From an uncultured Bacilli bacterium (GTDB lineage Bacteria; Bacillota_I; Bacilli_A; RF39; UBA660), in contig CAKPMC010000001.1 in the NCBI GenBank assembly GCA_934167875.1, positions 1 through 64,000 on the forward strand: DNA of 64,000 bases, read 5' to 3'. Position 1 is the first letter of the stretch. The number at the start of each line of letters is the position of its first letter. Both the position numbers and the translations under genes were made by a program. The notes under the pieces were generated by a model. It saw nothing but the letters and a program-made list of their open reading frames with translations, was not told the DNA's origin and ran no database searches. Below are positions 26,770 to 35,824 of the stretch, one piece after another.

Positions 26770-27450
26770 TTAATAACTAATTTTCTGTGTTAATTGATAA
26801 TCTGGAAAATATTCATTCATAATTTTACTACAATTTTGAACATAATCAACTGACATTTTTTTCTTTTTCCAATTAACCCAACCATTATACATACCAAAAA
26901 TATCATCAAGTGTATCAACATCATCTCTACTAGTAATATCATTTAATAAAAATAAACATGCTTCAGTGTTCTTTATTGGATCATTTAGTATTTCATCTTT
27001 AGTAAAACCAAGTTTAGTATTAATATAAGATAAATTAGCTTTATTAATTTGAAATAATCCATAATCATTAGTAGCAGATATCACGCCATTAGTATTCCAA
27101 GTACCACCAGATTCTTGTTCACCAATAGTAAGCACTATTTGATATGGTATACCATAATCATCTGACAATCTTTTTATTTCATCTTCTAATTCATTACTTA
27201 ATGCCATTCCAGAATAATTATTTTCGCTAAATGTAATAGTAGAAGAATAATTATTGTTAATACAATCAGATAAATCAAAATTTAGATTAGTAAAACTATC
27301 AAAGTTAACATGTGATAATGAGAATTTAGAGGTAGCCTCACTAGCTAAACTTTCATGATTTGATGAACTAAAAATGGAAAACACAAAAGCAAAATAAAAT
27401 AAATTACAGTATAATTTAGAAACAGCTTTTTTCTTCTTGTAATAATTCAT
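26770..27450 (-). CDS. Secreted lysozyme-like/lytic transglycosylase
   Basis: 226 residues: signal peptide or anchor (~11-35), low-complexity spacer, then an SLT/lysozyme-like domain (~85-215) with YGIPYQIVLTIGEQESGG, ATNDYGLFQINK and GMYNGW. The catalytic Glu is E113 in QESGG. Should cleave peptidoglycan glycan strands outside the membrane. RBS GTGGTGGTGA is modest. Lies upstream of the Cys-rich gene. Confidence 0.82.
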   Translation of the reverse strand: MNYYKKKKAVSKLYCNLFYFAFVFSIFSSSNHESLASEATSKFSLSHVNFDSFTNLNFDLSDCINNNYSSTITFSENNYSGMALSNELEDEIKRLSDDYGIPYQIVLTIGEQESGGTWNTNGVISATNDYGLFQINKANLSYINTKLGFTKDEILNDPIKNTEACLFLLNDITSRDDVDTLDDIFGMYNGWVNWKKKKMSVDYVQNCSKIMNEYFPDYQLTQKISY

Positions 27451-27551
27451 CTAATATCACCACCACTGTCGACATATTATACCACAAAAAGTTAAAGTTC
27501 GCAATCTTTTTATAAAAATCACATTTCAATATTTAATACCAATTTATCAAC

Positions 27552-27580
27552 AAAAAAGTCATAAACTTCGGTTTATGACT
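27552..27580 (-). terminator. Terminator of the 27585-29393 gene
   Basis: 10-bp stem AGTCATAAAC / GTTTATGACT, CGAA tetraloop, then TTTTTT. Very strong. Confidence 0.92.
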
Positions 27581-27584
27581 AAAA

Positions 27585-29393
27585 TCATTGTATTACAAAT
27601 GGATCTGAACTTGATCCTGTCCCTGAAACTTTAGTATCTACTTTAATATTAACAACAGGACGAAGCAAATTAGAATAATTGGTACGATTACTATAAACAA
27701 TGCCTGAATCATTAATGCGCCATTCACCTAAATATGTTATACCTACACCAGATGGGCTCATAGTCCAAGCAAAAGTACCGTTTTGTAAGTAATAAGAATC
27801 ATTTTCTTGGTTAAAATAACCACCAGCATAGATTAGTTCATCATATGTTATAAGTCCTATGTTAGAACTAACCAATCCTTTACCATTACCATCAGTTTCA
27901 CATTTAAAGTTTGGAGTATAACTATCATATACTATCATTTCTGCATTACCAGAAGTCCAAGAAGATGAAAACTTAGTTTTTGCTTCTTCACAATAATAAT
28001 TACCAGTTGCTACATATTTTGAATAATTAGTATTGTTTTTTATATTAGTACTATACCAATTTTCTAATTGTGTTTTAGCTTTGCTATTTGAATAATACAT
28101 ATATGTATAATTATCATATTTTGAATTAAATACATAACTAGCATTATTATTAATTCCATTTTGCATTATCATTCTTATTGTTCCATCTTCATTAATACGT
28201 ACTATTCTCCATGTAAATCCAGCAAATGATACATAATTATTTTCTACTGCTCCTCTAAAATAATAAGTAGGTTTACCAGTATTAGTATCAATTGATTTAT
28301 ATAATCCACTTTCATCACTAGTATTATTACTTGATGTAGTTAATGTTGGTTCTTTAGTTATTAATGGGTTAACCTTTAGTATTTCATCTTTTAAAACAAC
28401 TTTACCTTTTTCTACACTAATTTTAATTTTATATTCATTAGTTGCTGTTTTATCTTCACTTGTTACTGTTACTTTAAAATAATTATCTCCTGGATTTAAT
28501 TCAACTGTCTTTTTAGTTGATAGTCTTTTAATATTTGATCTTGTTTCGTTATATGCTAAACTATCTATCTTCTCTACTTTAACTGTAGAATATTCATTTT
28601 CTGTTTCAATATCTATAGCTGCTTCTGTTGTTCCTTCTGGTAATGTAGCTTCATATTGATATTCTTTATCTTCTACTTTTGTAAGTTCACTATTATTTAC
28701 TCTTACACTTTTTATGTTAGCATTTGCTGCTTGAACTTTATCACTTTCTGTTACTACATTAGCATTTGCATATACATTAACCGTTAAAGTAAAAGTCTTT
28801 CCATTATATGGATATGTATCATTTCCATCTTCATCTTTTACTGGTGAAAAATCGATACCTTCATCTAACCACATTCTTAATTTAAAATTCTTTTCATATT
28901 TAGTTGTATTTGCTGGTACTTTTCCTTTATATAATGTCTTCTCTACTATTCCTTCTGGTATAGTTGTATCAGTTTCTTTTAAATTAGAATAATTATCAAG
29001 TAATAATTCACTCTCTTCTCCATCTACTTCTGTTAAATATACTTTTACTGCTTTTTCATCTAATGTTGAATTACTACTTTTTCTTGCTGTTACTTCATAT
29101 GGAATACTAGTATTACTTAATGTATCTGATGTTATCTTAAATTCAAATACATTACCACTTCCTGTTAACAGTTTCCCTTGATCATCACTAATAGGTAAAC
29201 TATCTTCTATCTTTATTCCTTTTCCTACTCCTGTTACTTCTGTATATAAGAATGTTATTGTTCCTGTTTTTATACTATTTTCTGTTGTTCCTTTTTTAGT
29301 ATAACTAAAGAATGCATAACTTACTCCTATCGTTACTACTAGTAACATAACTATCGCTATTACCGATAATACCAAATTCTTTTTATTTTTCAT
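27585..29393 (-). CDS. Large TasA-type surface protein with cadherin-like and WRI domains
   Basis: 602 residues. Signal/TM segment (~6-28) ends GVSYAFFSYTKKGTTEN, and TGTITFLY follows, both hallmarks of TasA/camelysin-like proteins. Order: TasA-like beta domain (~30-215), cadherin-like beta-sandwich (~220-335: VNNSELTKVEDKEYQYEATL, LNPGDNYFKVTVTSEDKT), then the domain (~350-600) with YYFRGAVENNYVSFAGFTWR and GLVSSNIGLITYDEL also seen at 1063-3213. RBS AGGAGG. Probably exported and processed by a SipW-type peptidase encoded elsewhere. Structural or adhesive role inferred. Confidence 0.75.
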   Translation of the reverse strand: MKNKKNLVLSVIAIVMLLVVTIGVSYAFFSYTKKGTTENSIKTGTITFLYTEVTGVGKGIKIEDSLPISDDQGKLLTGSGNVFEFKITSDTLSNTSIPYEVTARKSSNSTLDEKAVKVYLTEVDGEESELLLDNYSNLKETDTTIPEGIVEKTLYKGKVPANTTKYEKNFKLRMWLDEGIDFSPVKDEDGNDTYPYNGKTFTLTVNVYANANVVTESDKVQAANANIKSVRVNNSELTKVEDKEYQYEATLPEGTTEAAIDIETENEYSTVKVEKIDSLAYNETRSNIKRLSTKKTVELNPGDNYFKVTVTSEDKTATNEYKIKISVEKGKVVLKDEILKVNPLITKEPTLTTSSNNTSDESGLYKSIDTNTGKPTYYFRGAVENNYVSFAGFTWRIVRINEDGTIRMIMQNGINNNASYVFNSKYDNYTYMYYSNSKAKTQLENWYSTNIKNNTNYSKYVATGNYYCEEAKTKFSSSWTSGNAEMIVYDSYTPNFKCETDGNGKGLVSSNIGLITYDELIYAGGYFNQENDSYYLQNGTFAWTMSPSGVGITYLGEWRINDSGIVYSNRTNYSNLLRPVVNIKVDTKVSGTGSSSDPFVIQ

Positions 29394-29464
29394 TATATCC
29401 TCCTACAACCCGAATATTCTATCTTATTACATTACCAGTATATCTCATTTATTATTTATATACA

Positions 29465-29490
29465 AGAAAAAAGAACTGCAAACGCAGTCC
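29465..29490 (-). terminator. Terminator of htpG
   Basis: GC-containing stem GGACTGC / GCAGTTC with loop GTTT, then TTTTTTCTTG. Confidence 0.88.
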
Positions 29491-29498
29491 TTACAAAA

Positions 29499-31373
29499 TT
29501 AATTTTTAGCTAAAACTTCACAAACTAAATTACTTATTTCAGTTGGATTATCAATAGGCAGACCTTCTATTAATCTAGCTTGAGCATATAAAATCTTTGT
29601 ATATTTTTCAAGTTCATCTTTATTATTTTTATATAATTCATCTAACTTTTTACTGATATCATGATTTTCATTAATTTCAAGTATTGTCTTAGCCTTTACC
29701 TTTTCATCAGTTGGCATAGCATTCATAACTTTTTCCATTTCAATTGAAACATCACCTTCAGTAACCAAACAAACTGGATGATTTTTTAAACGATGAGTAA
29801 ATCTTATATCACTAACATTATTATCTTTAAGTGTGTTTTTCATAACTTCAAATACATCTTTATATTCCTTATTCTTATTTTGAAGTTCTTGTTTTTCTTC
29901 ATCACTATCAAGATCTACATTACTAGTAGATACATTAACAAATTGTTTTCCATCATAATTATTCATTACTTGCATAACGAATTCATCAACATAATCAGTT
30001 AAATATAATACTTCATATCCCTTATCTTTTAACTGTTCTACTTGAGGTAACATATCTATCTTATCAACTGTTTCACCACAAGCATAATAAATTTTATCTT
30101 GTTTATCTTTAATACGTGAAATATATTCTTTTAAAGTAACTAATTTCTTTTCACTAGAAGAATAGAACATTAATAAATCCTGAAGTTCATCTTTCTTTAT
30201 ACCATAACTATTATAAATTCCGAACTTTAATTGCATACCAAATGCTTTAAAGAATTTTTCATAATTATCCCTATCTTCTTCAATCATCGTTTCTAATTCT
30301 TTTTTAATCTTCTTTTCAATATTAGAAGCAATTAGTCCTAAATTTTTATCTTGTTGAAGCATCTCACGAGAAATGTTTAAAGATAAATCACTTGTATCAA
30401 CAAGGCCCTTTACAAAACTAAAATAATCTGGTAAAAGTTCCTTACATTTATCCATAATTAATACGCCATTAGCGTATAACTGTAATCCTTTTTCATATTC
30501 TTTAGTGTAAAAGTCATATGGAGCATGTGATGGAATATATAGTAAAGTTGTATAAGTACATTTACCTTCTACACTAGAATGAATTACCTTAATACTATCT
30601 TCATAATCAAAGAATTTATCATGATAGAATTGTTGATAATCTTCATTTTTAATATTTTTCTTATCTTTTTTCCAAATAGGAATCATACTGTTTAAAGTTT
30701 CTTCTTCTGTTTCTTTTTCTACTTCATTGCTACCATCTTTTTTATGTTCATGAGTAACCAACATCGTAATAGGATAAGAAATATAATCAGAATACTTTTT
30801 AACAATCTGACGTAATTTATATTCTTCTAAGAATTCATCATAATCACTACCATCTTTAATAGTAAGAGTAATAGTAGTACCTATATCTTCTTTATTTCCT
30901 TCTTTTATTTGATATCCATCTACACCAGTTGATTCCCATCTATAGCTTTCTTTACTATCATACTTATGAGATTCAACAACTACATCATTAGCTACCATAA
31001 ATGAAGAATAGAAACCAACACCAAATTGACCTATTATATCAATATTCTTTTTCTTTTCCATTTCCTCTTTAAATAAGGATGAACCACTTTTAGCGATAGT
31101 ACCTAAATTTTCTTCAAGTTCTTCTTTACTCATACCAATACCATTATCAGAAATAGTAAGTGTACGTTTATCTTTATCTACTGCTAATTTAATTTTTAAG
31201 TCATTCTTCTTAACTTTAATATCTTTATCTGTTAATGATAAATAATATAATTTATCAATCGCATCACTAGCATTTGATATAAGTTCCCTTAAAAATATTT
31301 CTTTATTTGTATAAATTGAATTAATCATTAAATCAAGTAACTTCTTTGATTCTGCCTTAAACTGTTTTTTCAA
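29499..31373 (-). CDS. htpG: HSP90 family chaperone HtpG
   Basis: ~624 residues. TTG at 31373 is chosen as start (reads MKKQFKAESKKLL): AGGAG lies 9 bases upstream, whereas the ATG at 31382 touches the ribosome site. GHKL ATPase motifs: ELISNASDAIDKL, DNGIGMSKEEL, GQFGVGFYSSFMVA; middle domain with SLNISREMLQ. ATP-dependent chaperone. The promoter is overlapped by a CIRCE element, so HrcA control and heat induction are expected. Confidence 0.96.
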   Translation of the reverse strand: MKKQFKAESKKLLDLMINSIYTNKEIFLRELISNASDAIDKLYYLSLTDKDIKVKKNDLKIKLAVDKDKRTLTISDNGIGMSKEELEENLGTIAKSGSSLFKEEMEKKKNIDIIGQFGVGFYSSFMVANDVVVESHKYDSKESYRWESTGVDGYQIKEGNKEDIGTTITLTIKDGSDYDEFLEEYKLRQIVKKYSDYISYPITMLVTHEHKKDGSNEVEKETEEETLNSMIPIWKKDKKNIKNEDYQQFYHDKFFDYEDSIKVIHSSVEGKCTYTTLLYIPSHAPYDFYTKEYEKGLQLYANGVLIMDKCKELLPDYFSFVKGLVDTSDLSLNISREMLQQDKNLGLIASNIEKKIKKELETMIEEDRDNYEKFFKAFGMQLKFGIYNSYGIKKDELQDLLMFYSSSEKKLVTLKEYISRIKDKQDKIYYACGETVDKIDMLPQVEQLKDKGYEVLYLTDYVDEFVMQVMNNYDGKQFVNVSTSNVDLDSDEEKQELQNKNKEYKDVFEVMKNTLKDNNVSDIRFTHRLKNHPVCLVTEGDVSIEMEKVMNAMPTDEKVKAKTILEINENHDISKKLDELYKNNKDELEKYTKILYAQARLIEGLPIDNPTEISNLVCEVLAKN

Positions 31374-31397
31374 AACAATCATCTCCTAACATTTGAT

Positions 31398-31439
31398 ATC
31401 TTAACTCTTATTTTAGCAATTGTCAAGTATGAGTGCTAA
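31398..31439 (-). promoter_or_regulatory. htpG promoter with CIRCE (HrcA) operator
   Basis: CIRCE at 31413-31439: TTAGCACTC, nine bases, then AATTGCTAA on the minus strand; two mismatches to the TTAGCACTC-N9-GAGTGCTAA consensus, all in one arm. A sigma-A promoter sits in it: TTGACA (31421-31426), 17-base spacer, TAAGAT (31398-31403). HrcA binding would block the -35. Confidence 0.88.
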
Positions 31440-31445
31440 AATAAA

Positions 31446-31480
31446 CAAAAAAGAAAATGTAAGTAATCTCTTACTTACAT
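31446..31480 (-). terminator. Terminator of valS
   Basis: Perfect 10-bp stem ATGTAAGTAA / TTACTTACAT with loop GAGA, then TTTCTTTTTT; overlaps the valS stop and precedes the htpG promoter. Confidence 0.92.
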
Positions 31481-34012
31481 ATTATTCTTTAATAATTCTA
31501 ATTTTTCCTTTTCTTCTGTTAATTTTTTTCTATCCATTTCAACTATATTAGCTGGAGCTTTATTAACATAATTACTATTAGCAAGTAAACCTTCACGTCT
31601 AGCAATTGAAGCTTCTAATTTAGTTATTTCTTCTAATTTTTTAGATTCATCTTCTTTACTACCTTCATAGTAATAAGTAATATTAATATTTTTTGATTGA
31701 TAATTACTACTTAACATATCTGTAATTTCACTATCTATTAAATTTTCTTCTTTTATTTTAAGTTGTGAATAATAAATAGATTTAAGTAATTGATCAACTG
31801 TTACTTTTACCTTAGCATCTTTCATAATATTATTTGATTGTTTTAAGTTACGGATAGAAACGATATCTTCTAGTACCTTATCAATTGTTTCTAATTCATT
31901 TGTATAATTATAATCTTCCGCAACAGGATACTTAGAAATCATGATTGATTTAGCTTCTTTTATTGGTAACATCTGGTAAATTTCTTCTGTTACATAAGGC
32001 ATAAATGGATGAAGCATTTTAAGAATAGATGTTAATACCTTTAAAAGTACACTCTTCGTTGTATCATTCATATTAGCTTTAGAAAGTTCAATATACCAGT
32101 CACAGAAATCTTCCCAAATAAAGCTATAAAGTTCATTTCCAACATTATGATATTCATATTTTTCCATGCTTTCTCTAACACTTTTAATAATTCTATTTAG
32201 CTTTTCTAAAATCCATTTATCTGTTAATGATAAATTTTCTAAAGTATAATTTTCTTCTTTAAAATCTTCCATATTCATTAATACATAACGAGAAGCATTC
32301 CATAATTTATTAACAAAATTCCAAGTGGATTTTACTTTTTCTTCATCATATCTTAAATCCATACCAGGCGCACTATTTGTAGTTAAGAAAAATCTTAAGG
32401 AATCTGCTCCATATTCTTCGATAACGTCCATAGGATCAACACCATTACCAAGTGATTTTGACATCTTTCTACCAATTTTATCACGAATAAGGCCATGGAT
32501 TAAACAGTCTTTAAATGGTCTAGAGTTAGTAAAATGAAGGCCTTGGAAAGTCATACGATTTACCCAGAATGGAATAATATCATATCCTGTTACTAAACAG
32601 TTATTAGGATAGTATCTTTCAAAATCTTCTGTCTTATCTGGCCAACCCAATGTTGAGAAAGGCCATAAAGCGCTACTAAACCAAGTATCTAAAACATCAC
32701 TATCTTGTACCCAACCATCTTCTTTAGGAGCTTCCATTCCTACATATACTTCATCACCTTTATACCAAGCAGGGATTCTATGACCCCACCATAATTGACG
32801 AGAAATACACCAGTCATAAGTAATTTCCATCCAGTGATTCATCGTTTTTTCATATCTTTCTGGCACAAAGTTTACTTTGGTATCTTTATTTTTTTGATTT
32901 TCTAAAACTCTATCTGCTAAAGGTCTCATCTTTACAAACCATTGTTTAGATAAGTATGGTTCAACTACTGCATCACTTCTCTCACTATGACCAACACTAT
33001 GAGTCATTGGTTCAATAGAAATTAATAAATCCTCTTTCTTTAAATCTTCTAATAATTTTTCTCTACACTCTTCTCTAGTTAAACCACAGTATTTTCCAGC
33101 ATTTTCATTCATAGTAGCATCTGGATTCATGACTACAACTCTTTCTAGGTTATGACGATTACCTACTTCAAAATCGTTAGGATCATGAGCAGGCGTGATT
33201 TTAACGACACCAGTTCCAAATTCAGGATCAGCGTGCATATCACCAATAATAGGAATTAATTTACCAACAATTGGTAAGATTACCTTTTTACCAATTAAAT
33301 CTTTATACCTAGTATCATCTGGATTAACAGCAACAGCAGTATCGCCAAATAATGTTTCAGGACGAGTTGTCGCAACATCTAGATACATACTCTTATCTTC
33401 TAAATAATATTTTAAATGATAGAAAGCTCCCTCATCATCTTTATAAATAACCTCTTCATTAGATAAAGCTGTCATTTGAACAGGATCCCAGTTAATAATT
33501 CTTTCTCCCCTATAAATTAAACCTTGATTATATAAATCAACAAATACTTGTCTTACTGCTTTTGATAATCCTTCATCTAAAGTAAATCTTTCTCTAGAAT
33601 AATCTAGTGATAATCCTAAAGTTTTCCACTGTCTATGAATATTTTCTGCATATTCCTTTTTCCAATCCCAAGCAACTTTTAACCACTCTTCTCTATCCAT
33701 TTCACGTGGTTTAATACCTTGTTCCTTTAATTTTTTATCAACTTTAGCTTGTGTTGCGATACCAGCATGATCCATTCCAGGAAGCCACAAAGCATCATAT
33801 CCGTCCATTCTTTTATAACGAACCATAATATCTTGTAGTGTTGTATCCCAAGCATGACCTAAATGAAGTTTACCAGTTACATTAGGTGGTGGTATTACGA
33901 CACAAAAAGGTACTTTACTTTTATCTTTTCCTGCTTCAAAGAATCCATTATCTTTCCAAAAATCATATTTATTTTCTTCTACTATCTTATGATCATATTT
34001 TTTATCTAACAT
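31475..34012 (-). CDS. valS: Valyl-tRNA synthetase
   Basis: 845 residues, class I synthetase. HLGH at 50-53 in PPPNVTGKLHLGHAW and canonical KMSKS at 516-520. Editing domain contains ATTRPETLFGDTAVAVNP. C-terminal coiled coil (KLEASIARREGLLANSNYVN, part) packs on tRNA. Overlaps the preceding gene by 7 bases and belongs to the Val T-box operon. Slightly shorter than the usual ~880. Confidence 0.97.
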   Translation of the reverse strand: MLDKKYDHKIVEENKYDFWKDNGFFEAGKDKSKVPFCVVIPPPNVTGKLHLGHAWDTTLQDIMVRYKRMDGYDALWLPGMDHAGIATQAKVDKKLKEQGIKPREMDREEWLKVAWDWKKEYAENIHRQWKTLGLSLDYSRERFTLDEGLSKAVRQVFVDLYNQGLIYRGERIINWDPVQMTALSNEEVIYKDDEGAFYHLKYYLEDKSMYLDVATTRPETLFGDTAVAVNPDDTRYKDLIGKKVILPIVGKLIPIIGDMHADPEFGTGVVKITPAHDPNDFEVGNRHNLERVVVMNPDATMNENAGKYCGLTREECREKLLEDLKKEDLLISIEPMTHSVGHSERSDAVVEPYLSKQWFVKMRPLADRVLENQKNKDTKVNFVPERYEKTMNHWMEITYDWCISRQLWWGHRIPAWYKGDEVYVGMEAPKEDGWVQDSDVLDTWFSSALWPFSTLGWPDKTEDFERYYPNNCLVTGYDIIPFWVNRMTFQGLHFTNSRPFKDCLIHGLIRDKIGRKMSKSLGNGVDPMDVIEEYGADSLRFFLTTNSAPGMDLRYDEEKVKSTWNFVNKLWNASRYVLMNMEDFKEENYTLENLSLTDKWILEKLNRIIKSVRESMEKYEYHNVGNELYSFIWEDFCDWYIELSKANMNDTTKSVLLKVLTSILKMLHPFMPYVTEEIYQMLPIKEAKSIMISKYPVAEDYNYTNELETIDKVLEDIVSIRNLKQSNNIMKDAKVKVTVDQLLKSIYYSQLKIKEENLIDSEITDMLSSNYQSKNINITYYYEGSKEDESKKLEEITKLEASIARREGLLANSNYVNKAPANIVEMDRKKLTEEKEKLELLKNNM

Positions 34013-34458
34013 AATCTTCCTCCTCTTTTTTTATTATCTAATACATTTTTCTTATTCATTTCCATTATTATTTCACTAATACCATGTAATGTTTTCCAAG
34101 CAACACCATCTTCTCCTAAATAAATCATAGAATATCCACCAATAACTTGATATTTTGAAAATTCCATTTGATTTGCTGTTAAAAACTCTATTTGTCTATC
34201 AGTAACTAATTCTGGAATATAAAATATTAACTGTGAAACATCATCATCTGATTTTATAACTAAATGACCACTACCAGCAATCATACATGGAGCTTCATGA
34301 TAATCACTTTCTCTAAAATTAAGACCTATATTATAAGTATCAACAAATTCTTTCATCTCACCAGTATGACTAATACCTTCACCAACTTTTTTCTTAAATA
34401 ATGGTTGAATTATTTGTTTTTCATCTGGAACAATCCATAATGTACCTCTATCATTCAT
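34006..34458 (-). CDS. Hypothetical protein, 150 aa, in the Val T-box operon
   Basis: Not recognised. Start at ATG 34458 (MNDRGTLWIVPDEK), with AAGGGGG 9 bases upstream; the ATG sits within the last codons of the HD gene. Mixed alpha/beta with GISHTGEMKEFVDTYNIGLN, YHEAPCMIAGSGHLVI and GEDGVAWKTLHGISEI; no TM or signal. It overlaps valS by 7 bases. Overlaps on both sides make a tightly coupled three-gene operon, so function related to valine or tRNA supply is possible but unproven. Confidence 0.72.
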   Translation of the reverse strand: MNDRGTLWIVPDEKQIIQPLFKKKVGEGISHTGEMKEFVDTYNIGLNFRESDYHEAPCMIAGSGHLVIKSDDDVSQLIFYIPELVTDRQIEFLTANQMEFSKYQVIGGYSMIYLGEDGVAWKTLHGISEIIMEMNKKNVLDNKKRGGRLC

Positions 34459-35203
34459 TTCTATTAACCCCCTTATTAATTGTATCAAAACACACTTCTC
34501 TTAACTTTTTCCATAACTTTTCACTATTAGAATCAACATCTATTGTAGCTAAATACAAGTCAAAATTATCAGTACTAACTAATATATCTAAACTTTCATC
34601 ATAATTAATATCAAAAATAAATGATAAACGAGATATAGTTTTATCAGTATCAGTCTTAACTAAATTATTATCAACTGATTCATGTAAACTAAAACTTTTT
34701 AAAACTTCTTCAGTAACTTGACTAGCATTAAAACTATCAGGATAATTAGTAGCCAACACTCTAAAAATATCAATTTTATCCATATCTCTAATCATCTTAG
34801 CATACATTAATTCTTCACTACTTAAACCATTTTCTATTTTTAATTTATTATGATTGATAATAGCTTTTAAAATAATAGAATCATATTTGTTATCTTTTAT
34901 AAAATCTCTAATATGTCCATTATCAAAAAGATAAACACAAGATTCATTAGCATGATCAGTATTAGTAACTTTATCTGATATAATATTAAACTTTTTTATT
35001 TGTTCAAATCTACCAATATCATGTAAAAGTCCAATAATTTTAGCTAGTTCTAAATGTTCTTTATCTAAATTCAATCTATAAGCGATCTCAGCCATTAAAT
35101 CCACAACTTTATAGGTATGATAATATTTTAAACTTATTAAATCATCCTTTAAATCATAATTACTAATATAGTTTTCAAACGCTAACTTAGCCTCTTCATA
35201 CAT
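34451..35203 (-). CDS. HD-domain phosphohydrolase
   Basis: 250 residues from ATG 35203 (MYEEAKLAFENYI); the open frame back to 35281 is T-box sequence. HD superfamily metal site: H29, H61-D62 (LLHDIGRFEQIK), further His in DHANESC and IINHNK. Such proteins hydrolyse nucleotides or other phosphomonoesters; substrate unknown. Its RBS AAGGAGGAG is in the 3' arm of the T-box terminator, so both transcription and translation of this gene should depend on tRNA-Val charging. Confidence 0.85.
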   Translation of the reverse strand: MYEEAKLAFENYISNYDLKDDLISLKYYHTYKVVDLMAEIAYRLNLDKEHLELAKIIGLLHDIGRFEQIKKFNIISDKVTNTDHANESCVYLFDNGHIRDFIKDNKYDSIILKAIINHNKLKIENGLSSEELMYAKMIRDMDKIDIFRVLATNYPDSFNASQVTEEVLKSFSLHESVDNNLVKTDTDKTISRLSFIFDINYDESLDILVSTDNFDLYLATIDVDSNSEKLWKKLREVCFDTINKGVNRNE

Positions 35204-35429
35204 AAAAAAACTCCTCCTTACATAATAAGGACGAGCAAACCCGCGGTACCACCTTAATTCATTCAAAAAGAATACCCTCAATTACTTAAATAACGGTAAG
35301 TACCGTAACTAGTTACTAAACTCACTAATTATACTCCATCGCTACATATTTATATTCATTTACTTATTTTCACCAATCATAAGCTCTCTACAAAAATTCT
35401 ATAAATACCTCGATTTCATCGCAACAACT
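35204..35429 (-). promoter_or_regulatory. T-box riboswitch, specifier GTA (Val), with RBS inside the terminator
   Basis: AGAGAG, the GGTGAAA apical motif, AAGGTGGTACCGCG and a terminator CTCGTCCTTA / TAAGGAGGAG plus seven T are present. Stem I base TAATTAT pairs with ATAATTA, placing GTA in the specifier, which fits valS. The terminator's 3' arm is the Shine-Dalgarno AAGGAGG, and the T-run ends at the ATG of the HD gene. Confidence 0.92.
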
Positions 35430-35435
35430 AAGATA

Positions 35436-35464
35436 ATTATATTATAATTTTATCAAAAAGTAAA
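35436..35464 (-). promoter_or_regulatory. Promoter of the Val T-box operon
   Basis: TTTACT, 17-base spacer, TATAAT on the minus strand just before the leader. Confidence 0.5.
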
Positions 35465-35472
35465 TTTATTAT

Positions 35473-35736
35473 TTATAAGTTAATTTTTTTCAAATAACTC
35501 TTGTTAATAAATAAAGCATTCTCATGCTCTGGACTAAGTAATAGTTCATTATCTTTACCAGTTATATAATCACTAAATTTCATATAACTACCATCAGTAG
35601 TTTCTGCTATTTTCTGATCAGCCTCTTTAATTTGAGTATGTATGCATGTAATATTTTTAGTTTTCACTAATGATACACATACATATATATCACCTATATA
35701 TAAATCTTTAATTACTTTTTCTTGTTTCTTTTTCAT
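35473..35736 (-). CDS. Hypothetical protein, 87 aa
   Basis: Not recognised. Short basic/mixed protein (KKKQEKVIKDLYIGDIYVCV...; LLLSPEHENALFINKSYLKK), probably beta-rich, with no TM. RBS GAGGTAG 5-6 bases from the ATG supports translation. Lies between the Val T-box promoter and a divergent small gene. Confidence 0.6.
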   Translation of the reverse strand: MKKKQEKVIKDLYIGDIYVCVSLVKTKNITCIHTQIKEADQKIAETTDGSYMKFSDYITGKDNELLLSPEHENALFINKSYLKKINL

Positions 35737-35824
35737 ATACTACCTCATGCATTAATTATTATAGATATCGAATTAATAAATGTCAAATAAAATATAAAAA
35801 CATATACTAAACTAGGTGAAGTAT

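Noticed and set aside
35204..35281. N-terminal extension of the HD-domain gene
   Set aside because: Same reason: ELRWYRG is the translated T-box motif; the real ATG at 35203 follows AAGGAGGAG.
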